NCBI GenBank assembly: GCA_003184365.1
Contig: NKYR01000035.1
Span: 1 to 64,000 of the forward strand
DNA: 64,000 bases
Source: Evernia prunastri
Taxonomy: Eukaryota; Ascomycota; Lecanoromycetes; Lecanorales; Parmeliaceae
Reading direction: 5' to 3'
Shown: positions 10,864 to 23,588 of the stretch, one piece after another
Layout: every line of letters starts with the position of its first letter
Position numbering within the stretch: position 1 is the stretch's first letter
The notes under the pieces: generated by a model
What the model was told of the DNA's origin: nothing
The model's database searches: none
What the model saw: only the letters and a program-made list of their open reading frames with translations
Made by a program: the position numbers and the translations under genes

Positions 10864-11332
10864 ATTGATGGGAGGCCTCATGTATTCATAGAGATGAATC
10901 CAATCCATGAGACATACAAAATCTGGCATTGAAGAGGGTCTCGTGGAGGGTTAAGGTAGCTAGAGGCCACGGGAAAGCCCACGGAGCTCGGACTCACTGT
11001 TACCAATCCTATTGTCCTCCGAATTTAAGCGTATGTTTGCTGGCACAAATGTAAAGTCTTCAACTTCCGTAGGTCATGGCTCATGCGTTTAGACCTGGAA
11101 CTGTTAGATTAGTAGAGCGGCTTAAGCTGCTTTGGATTCATTGCACACTGCCCCGCAGTCTTTTATTTCATTTCTCGGGTTTGAGCATGCGTAAGATTTT
11201 TAGTGTTAAGTTTCCGGTCTGCACTATTAAGTATTTTACATTCACGATGTTCACGTAAGCGTTATAACACTCTAGCCACCGTCAACCACTATAAATACAG
11301 GCTTCCGCCCGTCGCACAAGACAGAAAGCAGC
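10864..11332. other. Intergenic
   Basis: Space between two same-strand genes. A CACTATAAATACAGG element at 11287-11301, about 35 bp before the methyltransferase ATG, looks like a TATA box. Confidence 0.4.
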
Positions 11333-12369
11333 ATGACTTCCATCCAGGACGACTATATGCTTGGACGAAGCTTCCGAGAATCAGCTAGGCATGTGGGCGC
11401 CTTTGTGGGCTTGAATCACACACACTGACGTTCTTCATGTGGAGTAGGCTCCATGTGCAACATTGGCTCTGGCACTATCATCTGGGCTATCTGCTCCATC
11501 CGTCTATACCGAGAGATCCCGACATGCGCGTCGTCGACATCGGGGCCGGAAACGCGTGAGAGATAAAGGTCTCTCGCACTGACAGCTCCTTGCTGATCTC
11601 GTCATTGTCGATTCAGTTGTTGGCTCCTGGACCTCGCCCATCAGTCCCCCCCCACGTGGCAGTTCCAAGGAGTCGACGTTTCCGCGCTCAATTACCCGGC
11701 GGACGAATACTTGCCCCGGAATGTTTCGCTTGGGATCATGGATGTCTTCGGGGATATCCCTAATGGTATGTTAGAGCACTTCGATGTGGTTCATGTTCGG
11801 GCATTTGGGGTGGTCATCACCCACTCAGATTCAATGTCGCTACTCAAGAATCTGGTCAGCATGCTGAATTGGTCTCTCCCTTTTTCATCACAGTTGCGTC
11901 GTTACTGTCGGGATGCTGATGGTTTGAGAGCGTTTAGAACCAGGAGGCTACCTGCAATGGGATGAATTGGACTGCGCGACCTTCAGCGCCCACGCCCCGA
12001 ACCAGCACACCGGAAAAAAGAACTGCGAGAAACTTCTGCGGATATGGCAGCTCTTCGCACGGAAAACGAAGTTGGACTTCAGGTGATTGGACGCTTCATT
12101 CTCAGAAGCTGCAGCCACACACACTGACCACCTTGGCGCTGCGCAGATGGGTCTCCGAGCTTCCAGCGAGTTTCACCTCGAGCGGACTTGAACTCGTCGA
12201 TTCCTTCCGCCGTCCTCCCATTGACCATCTCCGCAAAGCCTCCACGGACAATTTCATGATGGCGTTGGAGGAAATTGGTGCCATCGCGGCTGGCAAGTCT
12301 GTTGCGTTACTGGGGTCCCCGGAGGAGTTCAGGGAGCTGTTCAGGAATGGTCGTCGACGGCAATGCTGA
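11333..12369 (+). pseudogene. SAM-dependent methyltransferase (LaeA/UMTA-like fungal family), probably damaged
   Basis: Exons 11333-11388, 11448-11555, 11617 to about 11870, about 11944-12082 and 12147-12369. They read ESAR/LHVQHWLWHYHLGYLLHPSIP, then MRVVDIGAGNA (motif I, the SAM-binding glycine loop), then TWQFQGVDVSALNYP (motif with the acidic ribose contact). GIMDVFGDIP..FDVVHVRAFGVVI follows, then LLKNLVSML, GGYLQWDELDCATFSAHAPN and RKASTDNFMMALEEI. This order is that of fungal class I methyltransferases acting on small molecules or of unknown substrate. Two faults are visible. The first intron starts GC (GCATGT), and the fourth junction, between SML and GGYLQW, has no GT donor that keeps frame. 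The C-terminus also stops early, at NGRRRQC, compared with the family's longer tail. It may still be expressed if splicing is unusual, but a decaying gene is more likely. Confidence 0.65.
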
Positions 12370-14625
12370 ACTTCAGAAATGAACAGAAAATCAACGCCCC
12401 CCCTACCCCCCCCCCTTTTCCCTCCCAGAATGTTTCAAGGCGAAACAAGAGATTACGACAAACCCGCATAGAGTCGGCGACTTTTCTTTCTAACCTTGAA
12501 ATACTGCACTGTACCCTACCAGTCGGATCTTAGGCCCTACGGAGTTAAAACCCTGGACATCCCTAAGCTCTTAAGCCTAGGAAGGGATTCTCTCATCTAG
12601 TGTTCAGCCGTTGCTCCATTCCGCATTGAAGGCGAGACAGATGCCGACACCATAGCTCTGGCCACCACCGCAAGGCCACGCCGGAGCCATTCGAACTGCG
12701 CTAGCTGGTGCCGCGCACTCTCGGACGCTACGGTGCACTTCAGTGGGAAATTCACATACCGTCAATAAGCCATGATTGGAGGCGCTCTTGGCAGGTTCCG
12801 ACCGAGGTCATGACTATGACCAATGAATGTTACATCGACTGATCAGTTTCATTTGGTTCGACCAATTTATCGATCAGCGCGCTGTTGCGTGTGGAATTTT
12901 CTGTTGTTTTCTCTTTCTTCCTTTACTTTATCAACACTCGATCTCTGATCCAATCATGTGCTTAGTCATTTGATGATCCCAAAAGAAATCTCGTCATCCG
13001 TGAATTAGCCTTCACATATTATTCTGTAAATTCAGCAAAAAGAAATCTGGAATCGTGTGCATGTTGTTGCGGGGTCTCAATACCGGGGCTAGTACCTGGA
13101 GAGGTAGAGGTAGACCCTCTCCCGTGGTAAGAAAACCCCCCATGCTTATACCGTAGACTGGAAGGCGCGACCGAAGCTACGCAGGCTCAGAAAAGAATGC
13201 TATGACTCCGAAAGTGATGGAACCAGATCAAGAGCCCAACACTGGTGGTAAACCTCTTTTATATAGCTCCCATCAGGACGCGAATATGCGGGTCATCGGG
13301 TCCCTGACAGGAGTCACGTCACTCTATGCGATATTGCCCGCCCTGGTATGCGACCGACTGCACCCCAATGTGGCGATTAGGATATATTGATAACGATTTC
13401 TACCTTGTTCGAGATATTGAACCCCGATCGCCCAGGACATTTGCTATGAGTTCTCCGAAACCATCATCAGATGAAGGGGTCTTAAGAACAGTAATCAAAT
13501 TTCGACTCTTTTTTCATATCAGCCCGCTAAACGGGGTTGTCTTGACGACTACTGAGGATCACTACTTCTCATAGATCTATTGCTCGATGGGCGAGGCCAA
13601 TGCTCAAGATCAGGAACTATCACGTCGGATACGTCTCGATAGAGTGAAGTCGGACGATTTACGTAATTATGTATGTCGAGGCACCCCGGGAAGAAGCAGG
13701 GTAGAGAATCTCTCGCGTCGTAGACTGGGTAGATAGTCGATGAGATATGAGGAGAATGTATCCTCTTGGGGTAAATAGAGGGTGTTGCGGTACTGCGGAG
13801 GCCGAAGTGAATTATCTAGATGTTGAGATCTGGCAGTGGCGTGAGGCGTTAAGGCCGTTGCTGAAATGAATGATTGCTGAAATAATTGGTTGATGAAATG
13901 TCTGATATAACACGTGGCATATAGCCGGACGCGTCAAGAAAGACGCTGAGGCTGGATTTGAATCTGATAAAAATAATGCTTATGACGATTATGTAGGCTT
14001 ATAAGAGAGTGATCAAAATAAAAATCATAGACTCAGTCAAAAGCAAAGCATCGTGTAGGGGATTCATTGATCTCGAGGCCTACAGACGTATAAAAAGCTT
14101 ATGATTGATACGGGCATATACCACATGATGAGCTGATTGTCATACTGTAGGTCTGAGGGCCGTGGAGTGTGTAGTTTTTGAGCTGTTTTTAACGCTTGAT
14201 ATGAAAGTTTTCAAAAAATCACTCGTTCACCAATCATAGTGACTTTGAAAGCGCTAATTAGTGTTTCGCTGACTCAGATCCAGCTGAAAGAATCTCAACA
14301 ACTGTGTAATACTCTTATTCACATGGTGAAGACGGGTAAGACACATAGAGTAAGACCAGTGCAAACAGATAATCTGAGAACGGTACCGATCAGCTAGGAC
14401 CCGTCACACTCGGTATTGATCATGGTGACTCATGTTTTACTTTCGGACTCGATTTCGTGTCTTCGTGCTTCCGATTTCCTGTCGCAATGGATCCCATAGA
14501 AGAAATTAAGAGTGCGAAACCAAAATCACCTAGAATTGTGAACAGCAGAGCAATGTTGCCAAGTGGTAGGCCCAGGTGGATCCTATCGCGCGACTCGCAC
14601 ACGCCTAGCCTTATACTTTCGTCCT
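12370..14625. other. Intergenic, 2.3 kb without a supported gene
   Basis: There is a C-rich stretch at 12397-12425. The part from about 13050 to 14400 is heterogeneous and has small broken frames; it could be old transposon debris, but I recognise no domain. Confidence 0.4.
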
Positions 14626-15601
14626 TCATTTCGACTCCTTAACCACCTTCTCAAACTCCTTCAGATACTCATCCACCTCCTTCGCCCCCTGCAGCGTGAA
14701 ATCCCTCCTCTTCCCCTCCAACACCACGTACGGCACCGCATCGACGCCATTACTCGCCTGCTCTCGAATGAGAAGCTTCGTCTCCGGTAGCGCTTCGTAA
14801 TCGTCCCCCACGAACGCCTCGGCCTTTGCACCCTCGACGCCGGCATCCAACGCGGCTCGGAGGAGCGTCGCGGGCGCCGCCGGGTGCGCCTCCTCTTCGA
14901 AATACTGCCGGTACAGGGAATTGACGATCGCGTCGGCGGTATCGGGTCCCATTTCTTCCTGGAAGTGTTGGATCAGGCGGTGCGCGCTCAGGGTGTTGGC
15001 GACCGTGCCGTGGAACTTGAAGTCGATGCCGACGCCGACGCCGTAGGCGGACATCAGGGTGGTGTATTTTTTCATCTGCTCGTCGGAGTTGTTGTATTTG
15101 GTCGCCTTGTACCTGCGATACAGTTGTGAATGGGTTGGTCTGCCGTAGCTAGAATTTCCAAAGCAACATACCACTCATACTTGTCTTCGCCTTGAGCGCT
15201 GGCCTCTGGATACAGCTGGTAGGGGAAGTATTTGACTGTGAACTTTACATCTGACGCTGAAGGGGACGAGCGGAACTGCTTGAGAGCTGGAATGGGCCTG
15301 TCAAAAGAGACTAAAAGGTTCCGCTCGGAATCTCTGACTAAAAGAACGTAGGTGGAACGGAGTAGGTTGGTCTTTCGGGATTTCAGAGTGAAGAGTGAGA
15401 CATACCTATGTCTAATCTGATCCAGGAGTAGATCATCAGTCCAGCTTCTTCAGTACCTAGTCGAGCGCAACAACCTTTTCTTCGCCAAATAAGTCCTAAG
15501 ACAAGGACTTAGCGTTGAACTGCACGCATCTGCCAAGAATTCATGACACACCAGGGACATATAGTATCCAAGGTGAAGGAGATTTGCGATTCATAGACCA
15601 T
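14626..15601 (-). CDS. DsbA-fold thioredoxin-like oxidoreductase/isomerase (FrnE/2-hydroxychromene-isomerase-like)
   Basis: Four exons on the minus strand: 15552-15601, 15457-15495, 15172-15297 and 14626-15112. The introns are 56, 159 and 59 bp and all phases fit, giving 233 aa. The N-terminus carries the active-site loop TICPWTYLAKKR. The order CPW-T replaces the CxxC of true DsbA, as in GST-kappa and FrnE-type members, so one catalytic cysteine remains (Cys15). Downstream lie VKYFPYQLYPEA, EWYKATKY, the helical insert with TANTLSAHRLIQHFQEE-like sequence (here VANTLSAHRL), and the cis-Pro loop NGVDAVPYVVLEG near residue 200. This is a cytosolic glutathione- or thiol-linked enzyme whose substrate is unknown. 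Automatic gene finders could miss the two tiny first exons, which carry the whole active site. I am confident of the family. Confidence 0.85.
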
Positions 15602-17219
15602 CCTTGCACTTCTTTGTAGTTAGCGCGTCAAAATCTTTTGAATTAAAGCGTCGTCTTATCGACCTCTTCAAGTTCAGCTCTTGTTTTGTCCTAGAATTCT
15701 CAGGATCACAATGAAGAATAAATATTGGAAGCAGGAGAAAGTCCGAGAAGTGGGAAACTGGAGGGTGTAGATAAAGTATACCACTCTGACTCCATCCCGC
15801 TTCCCCTCATCCGGATGGATTTCGGGCCGCTTTTGCTGGCCAGACCCCTCTTGTGCCTTGCTAGCTGCATGTTATCGCGGCCACGGTGTGAACCTTGAGC
15901 CTCAGGTACCACGGAATGTCGACACCAAAAGTCCTACCCCAAAGAAATGTGTCCAGATATCGCCCCCATTTCAGCAAATCCACTTAAGTATCAAAACTTT
16001 GTGGGAATTGCACCTGATATCAGCCTCACTCCGAGGCTTAGAACATCTATCACGCTCAGAAAGATCTCTGAAAGATCGACCCTCTCAGATGAGAAAGATC
16101 CACTCTCTTAGATAATTCAAAAGCTCACTGATTGTTGCTACTGAATCGCCTTGCGGAAGGATTACCCGATGACTAAGGTTAGCGTCAACTAGTACTTTTA
16201 GTGCCCGTGGCCGCCTTTTGTAGCTATCGAGGCAACTCGAAGCGATTGGTCACACCAGTTCACTGGGAATGGTAATCTTGCCTCTATCACAAGATGTATG
16301 ATTGATTAGATCGATAATCAGCCAGTTACTTTACAGGATCTCTATCTAACAATTGATGTGCTTCAACACGTCACCAAGAACGCGAAGGATAAGATCGCAG
16401 TATACATGAGGAACATGTTTCAAAAGTGTGTACATACGAGAAATGGAAAAGCATACAGAGATGGTGTTCGCGCTGTTTGGGAGAGGCTACGTTATGCTGT
16501 AATTGCAAGTATAAACTTTGCATGGCATAGTGCAAGAAATAAGCTAGTGATTTATCCCATAATGAATACTTGGGAAGGGATGATAATTGAATTTTATGCG
16601 CAGCAGAATGTTGTATATAGAATCTCTCTTACGTTGTACTGAGCCTGAATTCATATGTTGGAGTAATTAATGCGAGTAAATGCCTGCAAGGTAGTCTCGT
16701 GTATAAGCCACCGCGAGGAGAATATCGAAGGGGATAAATTCCAAGGGAGGAAATCACGTGCGGAACAATTGGGATTTTCCAGTGGTGCTGCTGCAGGCAT
16801 AAGTAATGCTGCCACAGGAAGACTTATTAGACTTCCAAACGGGTCCATGCTGAGAACCTTGCTTCGGCCGTGGCAGGCTCTGTATTCCGTAGATTTCTTC
16901 AAGTATAGTGCAGCGAGTAAGGTAAACAAAGTGAGTGAAGGATTTGCGTCAGGAGCGGTTGTTTTGCACTAGCGCCAAGTGAATATAAGGTATTCTTCCC
17001 TCGTCGTCAAGCTTCTTCACACCCACCGCAAAACAAAACATTCTCTTCTTCATTTCACTCCGATTCAAGAAGCATTCACTTGATACATACTTCCACATTG
17101 TCATTGTCTGTACACACCAAGAAACTAACAGTCTACTTTACTCTACCACTCAAGTACTCATTAACCCATATCTACGTTTCAAATCAGTCGCACTCTCACA
17201 CCCAAAAAGACTGCTCACC
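15602..17219. other. Intergenic, 1.6 kb
   Basis: Frames at 16358-16642 (+) and 16651-16929 (-) have no recognisable features. The stretch 17000-17219 is pyrimidine-rich and contains CTTCTTCACACCCACCGC-type tracts, as expected of the promoter and 5' leader of the secreted-protein gene. Confidence 0.4.
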
Positions 17220-18200
17220 ATGCATCTCTCTCTCATCATCCTGACCTCCAGCGCTGCTACTCTAGCAAGTGCCCAAGTCACCTTGTACTCCTCTCCCCCT
17301 TCCTCCAAAACCATCTCGCTCCTAGTGGCCAAGAAGCTAACCTCAACATCTCACCACAGCAACACCAGCACATACGAATTCAATTGTCCCTCCACTCCAC
17401 TCAATGGCGCCTACTGCACCGGCCCATCTCTAACTTCCAGCATCATAATCCGCTGCAACGGCACCATCGGCGTAGCTGGCAATTGCAATGACAAGTAAGT
17501 CCACTCCCCCACCCTTTTGCTATGATCTCTCGCTGATATCCGTCCCAACCAGCCTCGTCGGCATACAGCCCATTGGCGTCAAAGGATTCGCGCCATGTAA
17601 GCACCCCCCCCCGGCCCCCCCTTTCCACCTGCCCACCAACTCCCATCCATCCACCCTTTTATCCCTCCTCCAGAAGCTAGAACCCCACCTAACGCATCGC
17701 TTTCCACACCACAGGTTACGAAAGCACCCCCACAGCCGGCGACGCAGCCTGCTCCTACGGCGGAACCGTCTACAACATACCCGGACACGAACGCTTCCAG
17801 CTTCCCGGTCCCAGGCCCAGGCAGCACCAACACCAACACCACCTCAACCGCAACAATGGCTGCTGGCAGCAATAACATCAGCCTAGTAACGCCACAGCCC
17901 TCCATCTCAACCTCCACCTCAACCACCTACCTCTTCCACCCCGCGTCTTCTTCTCCTTTGCCCGCTCTCGCCGATCCCGCTCCTCCCATCCCAAGCCCAC
18001 GCTATCCGATCCCCAGCGTAAGCAATGGCACTACTGCATCAGCATCAGCGGCGAATACGAGCGGGACCGGTCTCACCACGCCGAGCAAGACGGGTACACC
18101 ATTTACCGGTGCCGCCGCTGGTAGGACGAAAAAAGCGCACGGCTTCGCGAGACTGGTTGCGGATTCGGCGGCGTTCGTCGGGTTGATGCTGTTTCTTTAG
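17220..18200 (+). CDS. Secreted Ser/Thr/Pro-rich protein, probably GPI-anchored
   Basis: Exon 1 is 17220-17494, exon 2 17553-17596, and exon 3 starts at 17715. The N-terminus MHLSLIILTSSAATLASAQ is a signal peptide. A cysteine-bearing domain follows, with NCPSTPLNGAYCTGPSL, then SIIIRCNGTIGVAGNCND, and across the introns LVGIQPIGVKGFAPCYES and GDAACSYGG. The last part is a Ser/Thr/Pro linker with many N-glycosylation sequons. It ends in basic residues plus a hydrophobic tail (FARLVADSAAFVGLMLFL) ending at 18200, the pattern of a GPI-attachment signal. The cysteine part of exon 3 and the Ser/Thr tail are in different frames. They overlap as open frames from 17715 to about 17870, and no proper intron joins them. 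Either a frameshift is present, or the sequence has an indel, or an intron was missed. No enzyme domain is recognised; a cell-wall or surface role is inferred. Confidence 0.6.
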
Positions 18201-18827
18201 CGGGGATCCCTTACCTACACGACAGTTTGGCTTGGGAAGCTAGCTGGGTGCGACGGACGGAGCATATGGGTGATGACGATCGTGATGATGATGTGGACTG
18301 ACGGACGGATTGACGAAGGGATCGATGGATGGATGGAATGCTCTGCGCTGCTCATAATTACTCGATCTGCACCCACGGGAAAGCTTTGCTAGGATAGCGA
18401 TTGCAATACTTCTTCCCCTAGGCGGATTCAGGCAATCACGCCTCATCTATTTTCAATAGCAGCTTGCACAGGCAGTTCGAAAAGGTTTCACTCACACTTT
18501 TCGCTCACTGGCAATGTGAATGTTATTGAACAAGAAACGGATAAAGGGAGCGCTGTTAATGCAATGCTAACCTCCAACAGGCACGCTCAAAATGAAAAAA
18601 TCCTGTTGCTCCACAAAGGGTATATGTGGGGTGTACAACACCCCGGTCTAGAAGCGGAAACGGCGCCAATCAAAATATGCATCAATGCCCTCTTCCCCGA
18701 CAGCGTGCTCGGCACGTTACGGTGGACTCCCAAGAACGCCGTTGGCTATATACATTTCCTACCCGCTCTTCCTCTTCAATCATAATCATCTCAACTGACC
18801 CGGGACTGCTTCGTAGCCTGTGACCGC
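18201..18827. other. Convergent intergenic region
   Basis: Lies between the 3' ends of the secreted-protein gene (+) and the kinase gene (-). It contains a run of GATGATGATG/GGATGGATGG-type low-complexity repeats at 18270-18345. Confidence 0.4.
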
Positions 18828-21800
18828 TTAGTAACGCTGTGTTGGGGGTTCAGAGGAAAGGGAGGAAACGGGAAGATGGCGACTCACCAAACTCGCCGCA
18901 GCTGCAGCCGTTCCCAGGTCTTTACTGGTTCCCATGCTACGCGGCGTGCTTGCAACCCTCGGTAGCGCACTCCCTTGGACGGCGGCTCCATTCAGCGCTC
19001 TCTTCACGCCAACGCCATTGCCGTTTGTTTGTGGTCCGGTCATCGTTGAGAGTCTCTTGGGAGTTGCCGCAGCGACGGCAGGTTTGACGGGCGATTGGCT
19101 ATTGTTGGTGCTGGTGTTGGTGATATCGCGGTTCCGAACAGCGGTGCCATTTTTGAAGCTGGTAGCGGGAGGCTCGGGCAGAGGGCGAGTGGTAGTTGGT
19201 GTCTGGGTGATGGAGTTATAGCGTTTTATAGGCGAAGAGGTTTGCTGCGAGGGAGCCGTGCGAGGACGAGCGGTAGATCTCGTGGTTTTGCCCGTTATGA
19301 ATTCGTGCTGGATAGCTTCGTCCGGTTTAAGGCGGCGATCGGGGTCCCACCGGAGGCACCGAGTGATGAAGTCGAGGAAGGCTTCATCTTCGCATTTGAG
19401 CGCTGCCTGGAGAGACTTGCTACTTGGACGGCGGCGCTTGCCCTTTGTTGAGACAGTAAGACGCGGTTTGCCAAGAGAGTCAAAGAAGATTTTCTTGCGA
19501 GTCGACTTTTCGATGAGATGCTTCTCTGGCGGGCCAAAAACTTCCATTATGCAAGCCAGTTGCTCTTGCTCGTTCTCGCCAGGAAAGATAGGATAGCCCG
19601 TGAGGAGCTCGGCAAGGATGCAGCCTAGCGACCACATGTCAATCGGCATGCCATAAGTCATGCCCAGAATAACTTCGGGAGACCGGTAGAAGCGAGATTG
19701 TATGTAGGTATACACCTTTTCGTTTTCGAGGCAGCTGGATCCGAAGTCGATGACCTTGATCTCTGAGTGAGCAGGATGCGCCAGAAGCACATTCTCGGGT
19801 TTGAGATCGCAATGGATGACTTTGTGACCTTTCAAAAGTACGAGACTGCTCAACAATTGCTTAGCAAAGCGCCTGATGAGCTTCAACGAGAACCCTCTAA
19901 ACTCGTGAGCCTTAATGAACTCGTACAGATTCATGCCTAGAAGCTCAGTCGAAATGCACAGATGGCCTCGAAAGTAGAAACTCTGCACGAAGTTGACCAT
20001 GCTATGTTTGCCTTGGGGATCCTGATGAGTTCATTAGTATCTGAGATACGCCGTTTAGCATCCGGTAGACTCACCCATTCTCGCAGCTTCTGCAGGATGT
20101 CGACCTCGACAAGCGCTTGTTGATGGAATCTCTTCTTGTTTCTTATGATCTTGATGGCTACTAGAACACCCGTCTTGTGATCTATGCAACGCACGACTTG
20201 ACCGAAACTGCCTTTACCAAGGATGTCGATGATCTCGTAACGATAGGCTAGGTGGTCACCATTCACGATGTTGTAGTCTCCCCGGTCATCGTCATAACCA
20301 AAGTTGGCCACATCTGCACTCAAATCCCCGACATGCTTCTGAGCATCTTGTGTACCACAGAAATAGACGTCCTTGTAGTCCACTATCTCTCCACGCTCGA
20401 ATATGTTCAGATTCGCAATCTGCAGCGCTGAGTTGGGCGATACTCTCTCTTTGGCAGTGGCCCTTCGTCTCAAACCATCGACCTCTTTGGCTGCCTTTTC
20501 CGTCTCTTTCCGTTTCGATGCCAGTCTCCTCATTTCTTCTTCCGCCGACAGATCGTCGCGGTCGAGCTGCGTCTCCATAGTCTTAGCTTCCCGCAAGAAG
20601 TCCTTCAAACTCATAGAGTTGTGAATGGGCGCCCCTTCAAGAGCGGCCCTGGCTGTTCTTTTCGAACTCGCAGCAGGGGTCTCTGAAGGTATGGAATCTT
20701 TCTTAGGAGTCTCGGCAGTTTCCAAAGCACTGCTTCTAGCCCGGTCATGCTGCATCTTCATGCTGGAATTAGATATGTTCCTTGTGGCTCGCGCTTGGAT
20801 GCTTTTCTGGCTCGGGCTAGGGCTAGGAAGAAGCGGGCCATTCCAGGTGGCCGAAGCAGGCAGCTTGGGCGGAGGCATGTCATCATGTTTCGGCGGCTTT
20901 GGTGGTAAATCTGCATCTCTCTCTGCTGCTGTCTGCGCTTTCGAGGCGCTTCGCTTGCGTGTCAAGCTCAACTTGCGACGAAGAGAGCTCCCAAAGGAAG
21001 TGGTGCCAGCATCAATAGAGCTTGTGGTGTCCATGCTTGATGCATCATCCTTGGAGACTTTTCTGGGTTTCTGCAAACGTGGACCAGTCAACCGAGTCGA
21101 CCTTATATCAGCGCCTACATCGAAGGTATTCGATTTCTCAAGTCCATAGCCATATTCACCACTTGTTTTGGGTAATGAAGAAGACACGAAAGGGGACATG
21201 GCTGTACGACTAGCAGACAAGGCGAATGAGTCTGGAGGGGTCGGAACAGCGGTGCTCGAGCTGCTGACGTCACGATAAGAAAGAGCTTCTTGCCTCATAT
21301 TGTGATGAGAGCTACTACTTCGGATAGGTGCTGGCATTGGCGCATTATCGTCATCGTGGTAGCTTCTCGAAAAGCTAGCCTTCGATGCAGTCATTGGAGT
21401 GGTCGGTATCGCTTTGGGACCAACTTTGGGTGGTGGAGTCACGGTTCCTTTGTTTTTTGCAGCTGCTGTTGCATCATGCAGAGCTGCAATCTTCGAGGCA
21501 GTCGAAGTACTTAACGGGAGAAGATTGAGTGGTGGCAGTCTCAGCGGCTGTAATGTTCGTTTGCTTGCAGTTTTAGTGTCATTCGTTTTCCTTTCGGCTG
21601 CAAGCTCTGCCTCAACATTTGTAGCCTGACTTCGATGCAGTCCTCGCTCATCTTTACTATGTTCATGGACAGGCTGTGGTAGTACAGCACCAGGAGTAGA
21701 GGTGCTACTGCTGGGACTGCTGGCATCGTGGCCCTGGCTTGACTTGCGCATTGTAAAGAAAGGTGGTTGATCATATTCCGTCTTTGGGGATTCGTAGGCT

Positions 21801-23588
21801 TTTGGTATCGCAGGGACTGGCGGCACCAACTCCTCGTCACCTGCTGATGAGTTTTCTCCCCGTGTTTTGGGAGTAGGAAGCCGTGAGGTCGAAAGGCTTT
21901 GGGAGATTCGATGTGAGCCGGAAGAGGCTAGAAAAGAGTTGTAGCTCGTGGTCGACGAATTGGAGACGCCTGAACTATATGACTTACGATTGGGATCTGG
22001 GGTCGTTCGAGAGGAAGATGGTGTTTCGGTCTTTCGCGGAATCGCCGGGGGCGATGCGTCACACGGAGGGTCAGCTTGCACGATGGGTGGCGTATATGGC
22101 ATGGGTGGTGGATTCGGCATCATGGACATTCTCTTTATTCTTCGCGCATCGGTTGGACTGATTGTGCGGGCTCCTAGGCCTGTGGCATGCGCACTTCCTG
22201 GCATAATAGAGACCCTTTTATTGCTTGAAGATGAAGTATTCGATAGTTGAATACTGGGTCTCGCTGATGATCTGGTAATGCTGACTGGAGTTGATGGTGT
22301 CTGATCAGGGGTGCCACTGGGCGTTAACAGTTGGTCCTGTACAAGTATTCTACTCGGAGGCGGCTGCATCGATTTGGTCTTGTTGTACCGGCTTGGCTGG
22401 AAATTGCGCCCTTCGGTGAGGTCTCGATTTGCTGCAGATTCCGGACTATCGACAGTAATACTCGCCTCTCCAAGACCAGCTTGCGCTAGACTCGGCCTTC
22501 GATGCGGGTGTGTAGTTCCCTCAAGATTCATAAGGACGCCAGGACCAACAGATTTCCGCGGCGAGCGTGTTAAGCCTTCACCAGTATTTGTAGCAGGAAA
22601 ATAAGTCTTGCGCCTAGCTCTTCCTGACGCTGGACCGTTGGGAGGCGCCATACTATCCAAATCTGCGCCCTTTTGCCCAACTTGCTGTATAGTACTATTG
22701 TGCCGACGCAGCGATGAGCCGTTAAGGCCAATTCGAGAGCTAATAGCCGATGCGTCTACTGTCTTTGCAGATCCAGGGATACCAGGTCGTGGAGCTGTCA
22801 GGGCAGGTTCTTTCGCGTTAGAGCCAATAACCTTTGTAGGCCCACCAGGCGGCGGAAACGAAGAAATGTAGGGCTCATTGGGGGCAATGCTAGTATGAAG
22901 ATTATCGAAATTGATTGGCGGGAGGAACTCGAAAGGCCCAGATGACTGCGAAATATCCCGTTTCCCAGTAGTAGCCGTTGAGGCGAAGCTGAATCTTGAC
23001 GTGTTGTTGATGGAAGATTGCCTTGAATGGGGCTCCTTTTGGGAACTGGACGCGAATGTCCGTTGAGGAGCTTGAGGATTCGAAAGGCCGCTTTGGGCCA
23101 GCCTGAATATGTCAACCCTTACTTTCAGATCTTTAATTTGAAGTAGAAATGCTAGATTTTCTTACCGTTTTGAAGGAGATGCTTGTAGGTCACTGGGAGC
23201 GTGCGAAGCTCTCTGTTCCCTGAAAGTCTGATCCCTAAATGACGACTGCCTTCTTCTGGTTGCAGGAATAGGAAACGGGTCAGGTCTGATACCCGCTAGA
23301 GGTGTGGGTTCCGCTGGTCGCGGGGGTATCACAATGTTGGACGAATCTTTCTGTGAATCTTTCTGCAATCCCTTTGTAAGGGGTCCTTCGCCTGATCTGC
23401 CTGTTAGCACGCGGTTTCATGCGGACTGGTGCAGCTAGGGGTATGCCGCCGTTAAGCTTACCGCCAGAGCCGGACTCGGTTGCGCAGGCAGCATCCAGAG
23501 TCCTTGGTGGCACATCATCATTCCAATTGGGTCTGCTAACGCCCTTGATATTGGCCATACTCCGTCCATCATTCAATGTGGTCTGCAT
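18828..23588 (-). CDS. pom1: Pom1-like DYRK-family dual-specificity protein kinase
   Basis: Four exons: 23462-23588, 23166-23400, 20075-23102 and 18828-20021, with introns of 61, 63 and 53 bp. All phases agree, giving 1527 aa. The first ~1070 residues are disordered and rich in Ser, Pro, Thr and basic clusters, as in fungal polarity kinases. The kinase domain (about 1070-1380) starts YRYEIIDILGKGSFGQVVRC, with the catalytic Lys in VAIKIIR. It continues with the catalytic loop HCDLKPENVLL (HCD instead of HRD, normal for DYRKs), the DFG in KVIDFGSSC and the DYRK activation loop VYTYIQSRFYRSPEVILG. The second Tyr of YTY is autophosphorylated during translation. In fission yeast Pom1 forms cortical gradients from the cell tip and couples cell length to division; in moulds orthologues affect septation and polarity. 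The low-complexity tail has Ser/Thr-Pro sites. The frame is open right through 22661-23102 although it has no ATG there, so a start call near 22651 would be wrong. Confidence 0.9.

Noticed and set aside
13050..14400. Copia-type retroelement remnant
   Set aside because: Only suggestive words and no translated domain or LTR pair could be supported by eye.
22651..22660. Kinase start codon at 22651 (or a TTG at 22660)
   Set aside because: The frame is open for another 440 bp and joins two further exons to an ATG at 23588 in perfect phase.
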